NCBI RefSeq assembly: GCF_020531845.1
Contig: NZ_JAJAVF010000004.1
Location: 62,001-126,000, forward strand
DNA length: 64,000 nt
Direction: 5' to 3'
Source: Methylobacillus methanolivorans
GTDB lineage: Bacteria; Pseudomonadota; Gammaproteobacteria; Burkholderiales; Methylophilaceae
A program made the position numbers and the translations under genes. The notes under the pieces were generated by a model. That model ran no database searches, was not told the origin of the DNA, and saw only the letters and a program-made list of their open reading frames with translations. Below are positions 39,179 to 48,475 of this stretch, in pieces (position 1 is the stretch's first letter; each line of letters opens with the position of its first letter).

Positions 39179-42100
39179 ATGAGCGCAATCAATGGTTCGC
39201 AAAGCGACAATACTTTTGGCTTGTATGACAGTTCCTTGGAAAAGGATAACTGTGGCGTTGGTTTTATTACCCGCAAAGATGGGATTCAAACCCACGATGT
39301 ACTGGTCAAGGGGCATGAGGCTTTGTGTACGATTCCTCACCGAGGTGGTATGTCTGCCGAAGGCGTGGGCGACGGTGCTGGTGTTTCCATTGATTTGTCC
39401 TTGCCTTTCTTCTGTAGGCTGACTGGTAAGACACTTGCAGCTGGTCGCTTTGGGGTGGGTAACTTCTTCCTGCCTAGTGATGCCGCCGCTTATGCCCGTG
39501 CCGAAGAGATTATCCGTGCCGCCTTGGCTGATAAGGGTTTGGAAGTCTTGCTGGTGCGCGATGTGCCGGTGGACAATGACGCGATTCGCCCTGCTGCCAT
39601 CCGCTATCAGTTGCCTATCCAGCAATGGGTGTTTGCTGCGCCTGCCGACATTGATGCGTCAGAGTTTGATCGCCGCATCTACAAGGCCCTGTTGGTAATC
39701 GAAGAGCAGGCATATACCGATGCTACCTTAAGCGGCCTCTATCCATTGTCGATGTCTGCCCATACCCAGGTACTCAAGGGTCGCCTGAATTCCAACGAAG
39801 TGATTCCGTATTTCCACGACCTCATGGAAGAAGATCACGCCGTGCATACCATGTATTTCCATACACGGTTCTCTACCAATACTGACCCGCATCCGAGCAT
39901 GGCGCAGCCATTCCGCATGATGGCGCACAACGGTGAGCTGAACACTGACCGCAAGAACCGTATTGCGGAGGCGGCGCTGGCGCGTGCCCGTAATGGCAAG
40001 ATTTTCCGTCCCAAGGGTCAGTCTGACAGCTCGCGTCTTGACCAGACCCTGAACAGCCGCCTGATGGATGACGGCTTGGACCTAGTGACTGCCGTGGTTT
40101 CCATGATGCCGCCCGCCTGGGAAAATGATTCTACCCTGCCTGACAATATCAAGGCCATGTTGGAGTATTTCTCCCTCTATGAAGAGAAGAATGATGGCCC
40201 TGCCGCGCTGATTTTCGGTAATGGTAGTGTGGTGGGTGCACGTCTTGATCGCCTGGGCCTGCGTCCTTTGCGCAGTGTCGAAACCGAGGAATACCTTTGT
40301 GTCATGTCCGAGGCTGGCCAGATCAATTTCGCGCCAGAAAGTGTATTGCGCCGTGGTCGTATCGAAGCTGGCGGCATGCTGTATTACGACCACAACGAAA
40401 AGCGTTCGCGCGGCACACTGGAAACCCTGGAAATGCTCGCGGCCAAGCGCGATTATCCCGCCCTGCTTGAACAAGCGCGTGCCACATTGAAGCAATTGCC
40501 TGCGGTGCCTGCCGAGGTGGCTGGTTCGCCTCAGCGCTACCATGGTGATCTGGCCCTGTATCAGCGCTTTGTTTCCTATTATTACAATCAGGAAAGCTTC
40601 AAGTTCATGATGGACCCGATGCTGGCAACCGGAGGCGAGAAGATTTCCGCCATGGGTTACGGTAATGCCATCAATGCGCTGACCGACCACGAAGGCGGCG
40701 TGGCACATTATTTCTCGCAACGCTTTGCACAAGTGACCAATCCTCCGCTGGATTCCATCCGCGAGGCTGACGGCATGACCCTGCGTGTGGCGCTGGGTGC
40801 CAAGCCCAACATGAACAAGGGTAAGGGCCGCCAGATCGTCATCGATTCGCCTGTCCTCAGCCATCTCGACATGCTCAAGCTGCGTGAGCAGAAGGAAACG
40901 CCATATCGCGGCTTCGAGTCTTTGTATACCCCTGTCGTGGGGGATGCAGCGGCTAATGAAAAGGCGCTAGAACAGGGCATTGATGATCTCGCCGAGGCCG
41001 TAGTTACCTTTGCACGCGAGGAAGGCGGCATTGCCGTCATTTCTGATCGCCATGTGTCCTCCAGCCAGGCTGCCATGCCGTTGCTGCTGGTGGTATCCGC
41101 CATCAACCAGCGCCTGATTGACGAAGGTTTACGCCTGGATGTTTCCATCGTGGCGGAAAGTGGCCAGATCGTATCTTCGCACCATGTGGCGGCTGCCCTG
41201 GGCTTTGGCGCTTCTGCGGTGTATCCGCTGGGCGTGCAATTGCGTGCTGAAGAAAAGTACGGTGCAGATGCTGACAAGGCATTCAAGAAATACGCCAAGG
41301 CTGCTGAAAAGTCCTTGATGAAGACCATGGGCAAGGTTGGCCTGTGCACGGTTGAAAGCTACATCGGTGGCGAATTTTTCGAGCCTAACTTCCTCAATAC
41401 CAATGACCGCGTGTTGCGTAAGTATTTCCCCAACCTGAAGACCCCGGTTGGTGGCGCTGACTTTGCCGCCATTGCCAGGATGGTAGTGGATTGGCATCAG
41501 GAAGCACAGAAAGTGACCGACGAGAACAGCGTGCCCTTGCTGGGCTTGTTCAAGGAGCGTTCCGAGGGGGCTGGCCATTCGTTCGGCACTATTGCCGTGC
41601 GTGGTTTCGTCGATATGACGGAAGAAAAAATTCACTTCGACAAGCAGGGTGCACGTGCGGAAGATGAATTCCTGCGCCTCATGACCTTGTCCAAGCTTGA
41701 AGATGCGTTCTCTCTCAAGAAAGGCGAGGCATTCAGTGGCAGCTTTGATCGCCTGAGTGCGGAGGAAATAGACAACTTTGGCGTGACACCAAGCTATCGC
41801 AGCTTTTCGCACATGATGGCGGAAGAGCGCGCCAAGCGGCCATCTGCCTTGCGTGACGTGCTGGAGTTTCCTGCTGATGTGAGCAAGATCACCAGTGCGG
41901 ATGAGTTCCGCGCCGTGCTTGGTCGCTATGCGATTGTTGGTAACAACAGCATCGTGATCCGCGGCATTGAAGTGCAAACCCTGGGTAATGACCGTTTTAG
42001 CCTACATCTGACAGGCCCGTTGGCAGGGGATATTTCACGCTTGTCTACGTTGGGCCAAGCGTTGGTAGCCCATTTTGGCAAGGCCATCAGCGGCCACTGG

Positions 42101-44689
42101 CTGGAAGACAGCGCATTGACGGTGGAAGCCACCGGCAATGCTGCCGAATATTTCAAACTGCTGCGCGTGGCACCAGATAGCGTGCCATTAGCGGAAGTAC
42201 AACCTGCGAGCGAAATCACTCGCAGCTTCGCGTCAGGTGCGATGAGTCATGGGGCACTGGTTGCCCCTGCACACGAGGCAGTGGCCCACGGTACCAATAT
42301 GGTGGGCGGTATGTCGAACTCCGGTGAAGGTGGTGAGCATATCTCCCGCTACGGCACCATCCGTGCCTCGCGCATCAAGCAATTGGCTTCCGGTCGTTTC
42401 GGCGTATGGGCTGGTTACTTGGCAGACCCAATGCTGGAAGAACTGGAAATCAAGATTGGCCAGGGTGCCAAGCCAGGTGAAGGTGGCCAGCTGCCAGCAC
42501 CCAAGGTCACCGTCGAAATCGCGGCGGCGCGTGGTGGTACGCCTGGCGTGGAGCTGGTGTCCCCGCCCCCGCACCACGACACTTACTCCATTGAGGACTT
42601 GGCGCAGCTCATTCACGACTGCAAGGCAGCGCGCGTGCGCGTGATCGTCAAGCTGGTGTCCTCCGAGGGCATAGGCACGATTGCCGTTGGCGTAGCCAAG
42701 GCCGGTGCCGATGTCATCAACGTGGCAGGCAATACCGGCGGTACCGGCGCTGCTGCCGTCACCAGTCTCAAGTATACCGGCCGCTCCGCTGAAATCGGCA
42801 TTGCCGAAGTTCACCAGGCATTGTGCGCCAATGGTTTGCGCGATAAGGTGATCCTGCGTTGTTCTGGTGCTCACCAAACCGCTAGCGATGTGGTGAAGTC
42901 TGCAATGCTTGGTGGCGATAGCTTTGAGTTTGGTACAACAGCGCTGATGATGCTCAAGTGCGTGATGGCGAAGAACTGTAACGTCAAGTGTCCTGCTGGC
43001 CTGACGACCAATGCCGAAGTATTCGATGGTGATCCACGTGCATTGGCGCAATACCTCATCAACGTCGCGCATGAAACCCGCGAGATCCTTGCCACTATTG
43101 GCTTGCGTTCATTGCGCGAAGCACGTGGCCGCAGCGATTTGCTGCAATTGCTTGATCACCCCGCTTCTGTTGGCCAGCTTGACCTGCGTGCCATGTTGAC
43201 CGTGGTGCCAGAAGTGAAGATCGAGAATCCGGTCTACATGGAAAAAGATTTCGAGCTGGATGATGCGTTTATCGACGTGTTGCGCAAGGCGCTGCTCGAG
43301 GACAAGCAGCTTGAGGTTAACCTTGGCGCAGGCCAGATGCTCAACAATCGCAACAAGACCGTGGGGGGGCAACTGGCGATTGATATTGAGCGCCTGCTCA
43401 ACCATGAGTTGAAAGCAGAAGCTGCATTGCAATTGCCTGCGGTGATTGCAGATAAGCGTGGTCGCCGTTTCCTTAAGCCCGATACCGTCAAGATATCGAC
43501 CAGTGGCTCTGCAGGCCAATCTTATGGTGCTTTCTGTAACGATGGCATGGTGTTGCGCCACAGCGGCACCTGCAACGACGGCGTGGGCAAGGGCCAGGCT
43601 GGTGGCACCATCATCGTGACTTCGCCAGGCGGTGGTTCCGAGCAGGCAGGTGGCAATGTGCTGGTGGGTAACTTTGCACTGTTTGGCGCAACCGGTGGTA
43701 GATTGTTTGTTGAAGGCCAGGCTGGCGATCGTTTTGCAGTACGTAATTCCGGTACGACTGCTGTGGTCGAGGGTGTGGGTGATTTTGCCTGTGAATATAT
43801 GACCAACGGCGCTGTGCTTAACCTAGGTGCGTTCGGCAAGGGTTTCGGTAACGGCATGAGCGGTGGTTTTGCCTATCAGTATGATCCTTATGGAGAGCTC
43901 ACTGGCAAGGTGGCGGCGGATTCTGTATTGCTGGGCAATATCACTGATGATAGCGAGATGGCGCGTGTACACAGCCAGGCTATCCAGCAATTATTGCAAT
44001 GGCATCTGGAAGCCACCGGCTCCAAGCGTGCTGCATGGCTGCTGGAAAACTGGGAAGCTGAGCGTCAAAACTTCGTCTTTGTCATGCCACGCGCCCTGCT
44101 GCTTTACCAGGACAGCGATGAAATCCTTAAGGCTAAGCCACGCAAAGAGTTGTTGGAAGAGTTATCTTCCGCGTTGGCTGCTTTCCAAGTGCGCAAGTTC
44201 AAGCTGGCTTACCGCGATGGCAAGCCCGTGGTGGGTGGCAAGGTGCCAGGCCATGGCGAGGCAGACAGCGAGGAAATGTATGAGCTACTGAACAATTACA
44301 CTGTGCTCAACATGGCGCAGCAAGTGGCCATGGCCAAGGTGCCAAATGCACAATCGGTAGCTGACCCTGCCGTGCAAAAGGCGGTGCGCAACCTGTTGCT
44401 GACGGAAGACTTCCTCCTGATGCAGAAGCTGCAGCGCTATGCGCGTGAAGCAATTGACGGATATAGTGATCAGGAGCTGGCTGTGCTGATTGCCGACAAG
44501 CGCCTGAGAGATTACAAGTCTGCCTTGAGCCTGCGCAACATTCTCTCCATGGATAGTCCAGGCACTTATGGCTGGATTATTCATCAGAGCTTGAAGAACA
44601 GCACCCTGCTTGGTGCACTGCCCAGCCTGGAAGCCTTGTTTGCCAAGGCCTCCATGCAAGAGCTTGTAGCCACGCTTAAATCCAATTAA
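39179..44689 (+). CDS. gltB: Extended glutamate synthase large subunit-like protein
   Basis: At 1836 residues this is about 330 longer than usual bacterial GltB (roughly 1500). The parts are in GltB order. First is a class II glutaminase domain whose nucleophile would be Cys25 (KDNCGVGF) after a 24-residue propeptide; HTRFSTNT and AHNGELNT are also present. A central domain follows, then the FMN (beta/alpha)8 domain (GAMSHGAL, GEGGEHISRYG, KPGEGGQLPAPKV, SSEGIGTIAVGVAKAGADVI, GNTGGTGAA). Next come three Fe-S cysteines at 1261, 1267 and 1271, then the GXGXG beta-helix (about 1440-1600). The cysteine spacing is C-x5-C-x3-C, one residue shorter than the C-x5-C-x4-C known for GltB. About 175 extra C-terminal residues have no counterpart I recognise. 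gltD is absent; a diflavin reductase gene follows. Confidence 0.9.
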   Translation: MSAINGSQSDNTFGLYDSSLEKDNCGVGFITRKDGIQTHDVLVKGHEALCTIPHRGGMSAEGVGDGAGVSIDLSLPFFCRLTGKTLAAGRFGVGNFFLPSDAAAYARAEEIIRAALADKGLEVLLVRDVPVDNDAIRPAAIRYQLPIQQWVFAAPADIDASEFDRRIYKALLVIEEQAYTDATLSGLYPLSMSAHTQVLKGRLNSNEVIPYFHDLMEEDHAVHTMYFHTRFSTNTDPHPSMAQPFRMMAHNGELNTDRKNRIAEAALARARNGKIFRPKGQSDSSRLDQTLNSRLMDDGLDLVTAVVSMMPPAWENDSTLPDNIKAMLEYFSLYEEKNDGPAALIFGNGSVVGARLDRLGLRPLRSVETEEYLCVMSEAGQINFAPESVLRRGRIEAGGMLYYDHNEKRSRGTLETLEMLAAKRDYPALLEQARATLKQLPAVPAEVAGSPQRYHGDLALYQRFVSYYYNQESFKFMMDPMLATGGEKISAMGYGNAINALTDHEGGVAHYFSQRFAQVTNPPLDSIREADGMTLRVALGAKPNMNKGKGRQIVIDSPVLSHLDMLKLREQKETPYRGFESLYTPVVGDAAANEKALEQGIDDLAEAVVTFAREEGGIAVISDRHVSSSQAAMPLLLVVSAINQRLIDEGLRLDVSIVAESGQIVSSHHVAAALGFGASAVYPLGVQLRAEEKYGADADKAFKKYAKAAEKSLMKTMGKVGLCTVESYIGGEFFEPNFLNTNDRVLRKYFPNLKTPVGGADFAAIARMVVDWHQEAQKVTDENSVPLLGLFKERSEGAGHSFGTIAVRGFVDMTEEKIHFDKQGARAEDEFLRLMTLSKLEDAFSLKKGEAFSGSFDRLSAEEIDNFGVTPSYRSFSHMMAEERAKRPSALRDVLEFPADVSKITSADEFRAVLGRYAIVGNNSIVIRGIEVQTLGNDRFSLHLTGPLAGDISRLSTLGQALVAHFGKAISGHWLEDSALTVEATGNAAEYFKLLRVAPDSVPLAEVQPASEITRSFASGAMSHGALVAPAHEAVAHGTNMVGGMSNSGEGGEHISRYGTIRASRIKQLASGRFGVWAGYLADPMLEELEIKIGQGAKPGEGGQLPAPKVTVEIAAARGGTPGVELVSPPPHHDTYSIEDLAQLIHDCKAARVRVIVKLVSSEGIGTIAVGVAKAGADVINVAGNTGGTGAAAVTSLKYTGRSAEIGIAEVHQALCANGLRDKVILRCSGAHQTASDVVKSAMLGGDSFEFGTTALMMLKCVMAKNCNVKCPAGLTTNAEVFDGDPRALAQYLINVAHETREILATIGLRSLREARGRSDLLQLLDHPASVGQLDLRAMLTVVPEVKIENPVYMEKDFELDDAFIDVLRKALLEDKQLEVNLGAGQMLNNRNKTVGGQLAIDIERLLNHELKAEAALQLPAVIADKRGRRFLKPDTVKISTSGSAGQSYGAFCNDGMVLRHSGTCNDGVGKGQAGGTIIVTSPGGGSEQAGGNVLVGNFALFGATGGRLFVEGQAGDRFAVRNSGTTAVVEGVGDFACEYMTNGAVLNLGAFGKGFGNGMSGGFAYQYDPYGELTGKVAADSVLLGNITDDSEMARVHSQAIQQLLQWHLEATGSKRAAWLLENWEAERQNFVFVMPRALLLYQDSDEILKAKPRKELLEELSSALAAFQVRKFKLAYRDGKPVVGGKVPGHGEADSEEMYELLNNYTVLNMAQQVAMAKVPNAQSVADPAVQKAVRNLLLTEDFLLMQKLQRYAREAIDGYSDQELAVLIADKRLRDYKSALSLRNILSMDSPGTYGWIIHQSLKNSTLLGALPSLEALFAKASMQELVATLKSN

Positions 44690-44711
44690 GACTATACTAA
44701 TAGTTTGACCC

Positions 44712-44736
44712 CATGCCGTGCCTGGTGCACGGCATG
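44712..44736 (+). repeat. Strong intercistronic hairpin between gltB and the diflavin reductase gene
   Basis: Perfect 10-base GC-rich arms CATGCCGTGC (44712-44721) and GCACGGCATG (44727-44736) enclose a five-base loop. There is no T-run after it, so read-through is likely. It may set the ratio of the two proteins or protect the gltB mRNA end. Confidence 0.7.
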
Positions 44737-44756
44737 CATTTGTTGACGACCAGATA

Positions 44757-46505
44757 ATGAAGATTCCCTACATTCCTGAAGATTCACCGTTTAATCAAGA
44801 CCAGAAAGCTTGGCTGGCTGGTTTCCTGGCTGGTTTGCAGACGAGATTGCTCAATACCGATAGCGGTAGCGGGCGCGGTAAGCCGCCGATTTATATACTC
44901 TACGGTTCACAAACTGGCAATGCAGAAGGCCTGGCGGCTACCGCTGCCAGCACGGCCAAGCAGCATGGCCTGGAGCCTGTCGTCAAGGCGCTGGATGAAG
45001 TCGAGCTGGAAGAGCTCGGTACCATGCGTCGCGTATTGATTGTGACTTCCACCTACGGCGAGGGTGAAATGCCCGACAACGCCCAGTTGTTCTGGGAGGC
45101 GTTGTCATCCGAGCATGCCGAGCGCCTTGAAGAGATGAGCTTCGGTGTGCTGGCGATTGGTGATACCGGTTACGATGGTTTCTGTGAGGCAGGCAAAAAT
45201 CTCGATACTCGCCTGGAACAATTGGGTGCCAAGCGACTGCTCGCACGCGTGGATTGTGATGTTGATTTCGAGGAAGCGGCCAATACGTGGATTGAAACAG
45301 CGCTACCTCTATTTGCAGAAGTTGAGGGTGGCCCTGACGAAGTAGCAGCCAGTCCTGCAGCAGCCGATACTGCTGCACCAGCCGCATCGGCCTACAACCG
45401 CAAGAATCCTTATAAGTCGGTATTGGCGGTTAATCGTCGCCTTTCCGGCGAGGGTTCTGGCAAGGAAATCCGCCATTACGAATTCGACTTGGGCGATAGC
45501 GGCATTCATTACGAGGCAGGTGATGCACTCAATGTGGTGCCGGAAAACAATCCTGAGCTGGTGAATCTGCTGATTGAGCGCCTGGGCATCAAGGCCGATG
45601 CCGCTGTGGCCAAGCATGACCAGCCAATAGCAGAGTTGCTGACGCGTGGTTTCGAAATTTCCACACCATCGCGCGAGCTGATTGCTGCTGTGGAGCAACG
45701 TGCTGGCAATGCGGACTTGAGCCGCCTAGTGCAGAGCGGTGACAAAGCTGCCTTGGAAAACTGGCTGTGGGGCAAGGATACGCTTGATCTGTTGCAGTTG
45801 AACCCATCGCTAAGCCTGAGTGCCGATGAGTTTGTCAGCCTGCTTAAGCCATTGCAGCACCGCGCTTATTCTATCTCCTCCAGTTCGCTGGCCAATCCTG
45901 ACCGTATTCACCTCACCGTTGCAAGTGTGCGCTATGTTTCTGCTGGCAGGCAGCGTGGCGGTGTGTGCTCGACTTATCTCGCTGATCGCGTTCAGGAAGG
46001 TGAGCAGGCCGGTATTTTCCTCACTACCAACAAGTCGTTTCGTGTACCTGCCGATAAGCATGCACCTGTGATCATGGTCGGCCCAGGCACTGGTATTGCC
46101 CCTTTCCGTGCTTTCCTGCAAGAGCGCCAGGCGTCTCAGGCACCAGGCAAGAACTGGCTGTTCTTTGGCGACCAGACCCGTGCTAGCGATTTCATCTATG
46201 AAGATGAGTTGACGGTGATGATGAAGGACGGTGTGCTGAATCGCTTTGACCTCGCCTTCTCGCGTGACCAAGCTGAAAAGATTTACGTGCAGACCCGCAT
46301 GCGTGAAAACGGCAAGGAACTGTACGCTTGGTTGCAGGATGGTGGACATTTCTACGTCTGTGGTGATGCCAGCCGCATGGCCAAGGATGTGGATCAAGCC
46401 CTGCATGATGTGGTGGCCGAACACGGTGGCCTGGATGCCGAAGGCGCGACAGCCTATGTTAACCAGCTCAAGCGTGAGAAGCGCTACCTGCGTGACGTTT
46501 ACTAA
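44757..46505 (+). CDS. CysJ-like NADPH diflavin reductase
   Basis: The 582-residue flavoprotein has an N-terminal flavodoxin (FMN) domain: YGSQTGNAEGLAATAAS near residue 50, TSTYGEGEMPDNAQLFWEAL, GDTGYDGFCEAGKNLD. An Ala-rich linker follows, then a ferredoxin-NADP reductase part. That part has the FAD motifs RAYSISSS and GGVCSTYL, NADPH motifs GPGTGIAPFRAFLQER and FFGDQTRASDFIYEDEL, and C-terminal RYLRDVY, as in sulfite reductase alpha subunit. In CysJ such a protein passes NADPH electrons to the haem subunit CysI. No cysI is present here; the upstream neighbour is the gltB-like gene, 67 bases away. It may therefore feed GltB, or be an ordinary CysJ. The ATG at 44757 gives a CysJ-like N-terminus; a GTG at 44718 is possible but lies in the hairpin. 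Confidence 0.9.
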   Translation: MKIPYIPEDSPFNQDQKAWLAGFLAGLQTRLLNTDSGSGRGKPPIYILYGSQTGNAEGLAATAASTAKQHGLEPVVKALDEVELEELGTMRRVLIVTSTYGEGEMPDNAQLFWEALSSEHAERLEEMSFGVLAIGDTGYDGFCEAGKNLDTRLEQLGAKRLLARVDCDVDFEEAANTWIETALPLFAEVEGGPDEVAASPAAADTAAPAASAYNRKNPYKSVLAVNRRLSGEGSGKEIRHYEFDLGDSGIHYEAGDALNVVPENNPELVNLLIERLGIKADAAVAKHDQPIAELLTRGFEISTPSRELIAAVEQRAGNADLSRLVQSGDKAALENWLWGKDTLDLLQLNPSLSLSADEFVSLLKPLQHRAYSISSSSLANPDRIHLTVASVRYVSAGRQRGGVCSTYLADRVQEGEQAGIFLTTNKSFRVPADKHAPVIMVGPGTGIAPFRAFLQERQASQAPGKNWLFFGDQTRASDFIYEDELTVMMKDGVLNRFDLAFSRDQAEKIYVQTRMRENGKELYAWLQDGGHFYVCGDASRMAKDVDQALHDVVAEHGGLDAEGATAYVNQLKREKRYLRDVY

Positions 46506-46526
46506 GCCGTAAAACAGCTAGATGTG

Positions 46527-46555
46527 AAAAACGGGGCACTCAGCCCCGTTTTTTT
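46527..46555 (+). terminator. Intrinsic terminator after the diflavin reductase gene
   Basis: Stem ACGGGGC (46531-46537) and GCCCCGT (46543-46549), with a five-base loop and flanking A4/T7 tracts. It closes the gltB-reductase unit. Confidence 0.92.
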
Positions 46556-46687
46556 ATGTGCGTCGATGTTGCAACAGTGGCAATTGTTGTGAAATTTTCT
46601 CTACCGGGGTGTCCTTTTTTCATTCTCGCGTGTCATTACTAGTAAGAGCGCATTTTTTACTCGCGCAATAACGAGAATGGAAAACAC

Positions 46688-47314
46688 ATGACGACACGAC
46701 AATCCTTGATCGGCCGCTGGGCAATTGCAGCGACGGCCTTGCTTGCCAGCTTTAGCGCCAGTGCAAATTACCTTTGGCTGGAGCCAATGCAAGGTGGTGC
46801 AACAGCATACCTCGGGCTTTATGAATCTGCGCGACTGGATACTGCTGCTCTAAGCGCTATTCGCAGCCTGCTGGCAGATGGCAAAGAAGTGGCGACCAAG
46901 GTGGACGGTGAGCGTGTGCAGGTAATGGCACCCGAAGGTGGCGATCTTCGATTAACCGCCCAAGCGATAGGTCAGGACAAAGTCCTGCATTTTTACCAGG
47001 CCAAGCTAGGACGTAGTGAAACCAAGGCCGTGAATGATCTTGAACTAGTGCCGACGGAGGCTAACGGTACCACGTTCAAACTGGTGTGGAAGGGCAATGC
47101 CGTGGCAGCTTCTCAGGTCAATGTCAGCACTAGCGAGGGCTGGGTGCGTACCTTGAAGCCAGCAGAGGATGGCACGGTGACACTGACAACGCCATTCCCT
47201 GGTTTGTATATCCTTGAAGTCACTGCGCGCGTGAACGGCAGCGTGACGCACCAAGGCACCAAATACACCGATGTGCGGCATACTGCGACATTAAGTTTCG
47301 AGGTTAAGCCCTAA
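46688..47314 (+). CDS. Periplasmic DUF4198-type protein
   Basis: The 208-residue protein has a signal peptide (cleavage near SFSASA-NYLWLEP). The mature protein begins NYLWLEP, much like the HxFWLxP start of DUF4198 proteins, and ends in a beta-sandwich-like region (PGLYILEVTARVNG). DUF4198 proteins are periplasmic and often lie near metal or siderophore transport genes. Their biochemical role is not established. The stop codon TAA is immediately followed by the macA ATG, so it belongs to the MacA-MacB-outer membrane factor operon. Confidence 0.75.
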   Translation: MTTRQSLIGRWAIAATALLASFSASANYLWLEPMQGGATAYLGLYESARLDTAALSAIRSLLADGKEVATKVDGERVQVMAPEGGDLRLTAQAIGQDKVLHFYQAKLGRSETKAVNDLELVPTEANGTTFKLVWKGNAVAASQVNVSTSEGWVRTLKPAEDGTVTLTTPFPGLYILEVTARVNGSVTHQGTKYTDVRHTATLSFEVKP

Positions 47315-48475
47315 ATGCGCCGGCGTAATATTGCGCTGCTAGCGATTGTGCTGGTAGTGGTGGGTACTGTTTGGCTGACCCATACTCAGGACCCTGCCGA
47401 TATATTCGAGATCGAAACGGTCAAGCGTGGCAATATCGAGCATAACGTCACGGCCATTGGTACCTTGCAGCCGCGCAGCTATGTTGATGTGGGTGCACAG
47501 GTGTCTGGCCAGATTCTGGCCCTGCATGTGCAGCCTGGCGATGTGGTAGAAAAAGGTCATCTACTCGCGGAGATCGATCCGCGCGTGCCACAGGCTACGG
47601 TGGATGCGGGGCGCGCGGCGTTGGCTGGCTTACAGGCCCAGCTGCAAGAGCAGGAGGCGCAATACGTGCTCGCCAGCCAACAGCATGAACGCCAGCAGCA
47701 GATGCAAGCCGAGGGCTCGACACGAACCGAGGAAGTGCAGCAGGCACAGGCCACCCTGAAAACTGCGGCAGCGAGAATCAACAACCTCAAGGCACAAATC
47801 GACCAGACGCAATCCACGTTGCAGGGGAATGAGGCCCTGCTTGGTTTCACTAAGATTTATGCACCGATGTCCGGTACGGTGGTGTCCATTGAAGCCAAGA
47901 CCGGGCAGACCCTCAATGCGACCTATCAAACCCCTACCCTGTTGCGGATTGCTGATTTGTCCACCATGACGGTGTGGACGGATGTTTCCGAGGCTGACGT
48001 GCGCCATGTAAAGCCCGAGATGCAGGTTTATTTCAAGACCCTGGGCGCTGATGATCGTCGCTGGAGCAGCACGGTGCGCCAGGTGTTGCCTGCGCCACCC
48101 AAGCCTGAAGGCGCAAGCACTTCCAGTACACAAACGCCTAGTAGCAATAAAGTGGTGTTATATACCGTGCTCTTTGATGTGGATAACACCGATGGCGAGC
48201 TAATGCCGCAAATGACAGCGCAAACTTCCTTTATCGTGGCAGCGGCTACAGAGGTGCTGACTGCACCTATTTCGGCGCTGACAGAAGTGGATGCCAAGGC
48301 AGGCAAATACAAGGCGCGCGTGCTGCACAAGGATGGCAAGGTGGTCTGGCATGAAGTCACCACAGGGGTGCATACCCGTTTGCGTAGCCAAATTTTATCT
48401 GGTCTCGCGGAAGGCGATCAGTTGATCACTGCGGACAAAGCGCCCAAGCCCAGCCCGTGGAAGTTCCAGTTTTGA
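47315..48475 (+). CDS. macA: MacA-type periplasmic adaptor of a tripartite exporter
   Basis: The 386-residue membrane fusion protein has one N-terminal membrane anchor (residues about 5-22). It then has a lipoyl/barrel-sandwich half ([20 protein letters not shown]) and a long coiled-coil hairpin (about 95-175, Gln/Ala-rich). The second lipoyl half is [20 protein letters not shown], followed by a beta-barrel. It bridges the MacB ABC transporter and the outer-membrane factor encoded next. A Ser/Thr-rich insert ([13 protein letters not shown]) lies in the barrel. Its last four bases overlap macB. Confidence 0.92.
   Translation: MRRRNIALLAIVLVVVGTVWLTHTQDPADIFEIETVKRGNIEHNVTAIGTLQPRSYVDVGAQVSGQILALHVQPGDVVEKGHLLAEIDPRVPQATVDAGRAALAGLQAQLQEQEAQYVLASQQHERQQQMQAEGSTRTEEVQQAQATLKTAAARINNLKAQIDQTQSTLQGNEALLGFTKIYAPMSGTVVSIEAKTGQTLNATYQTPTLLRIADLSTMTVWTDVSEADVRHVKPEMQVYFKTLGADDRRWSSTVRQVLPAPPKPEGASTSSTQTPSSNKVVLYTVLFDVDNTDGELMPQMTAQTSFIVAAATEVLTAPISALTEVDAKAGKYKARVLHKDGKVVWHEVTTGVHTRLRSQILSGLAEGDQLITADKAPKPSPWKFQF

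Noticed and set aside
42233..43072. 279-codon open frame on the minus strand
   Set aside because: It is antisense to the highly conserved FMN domain of the gltB-like gene and shows no recognisable protein features.
44757..46505. Plain annotation as sulfite reductase CysJ
   Set aside because: The sequence is CysJ-like, but no CysI or other sulfur gene is nearby and the promoter elements point to nitrogen control. The gene symbol is left open rather than assigned.
46667..46685. Possible Fur site overlapping the start of the DUF4198 gene
   Set aside because: Only 11 of 19 hand-counted matches, and only the left half is good. It is much weaker than the four sites before the sigma genes.
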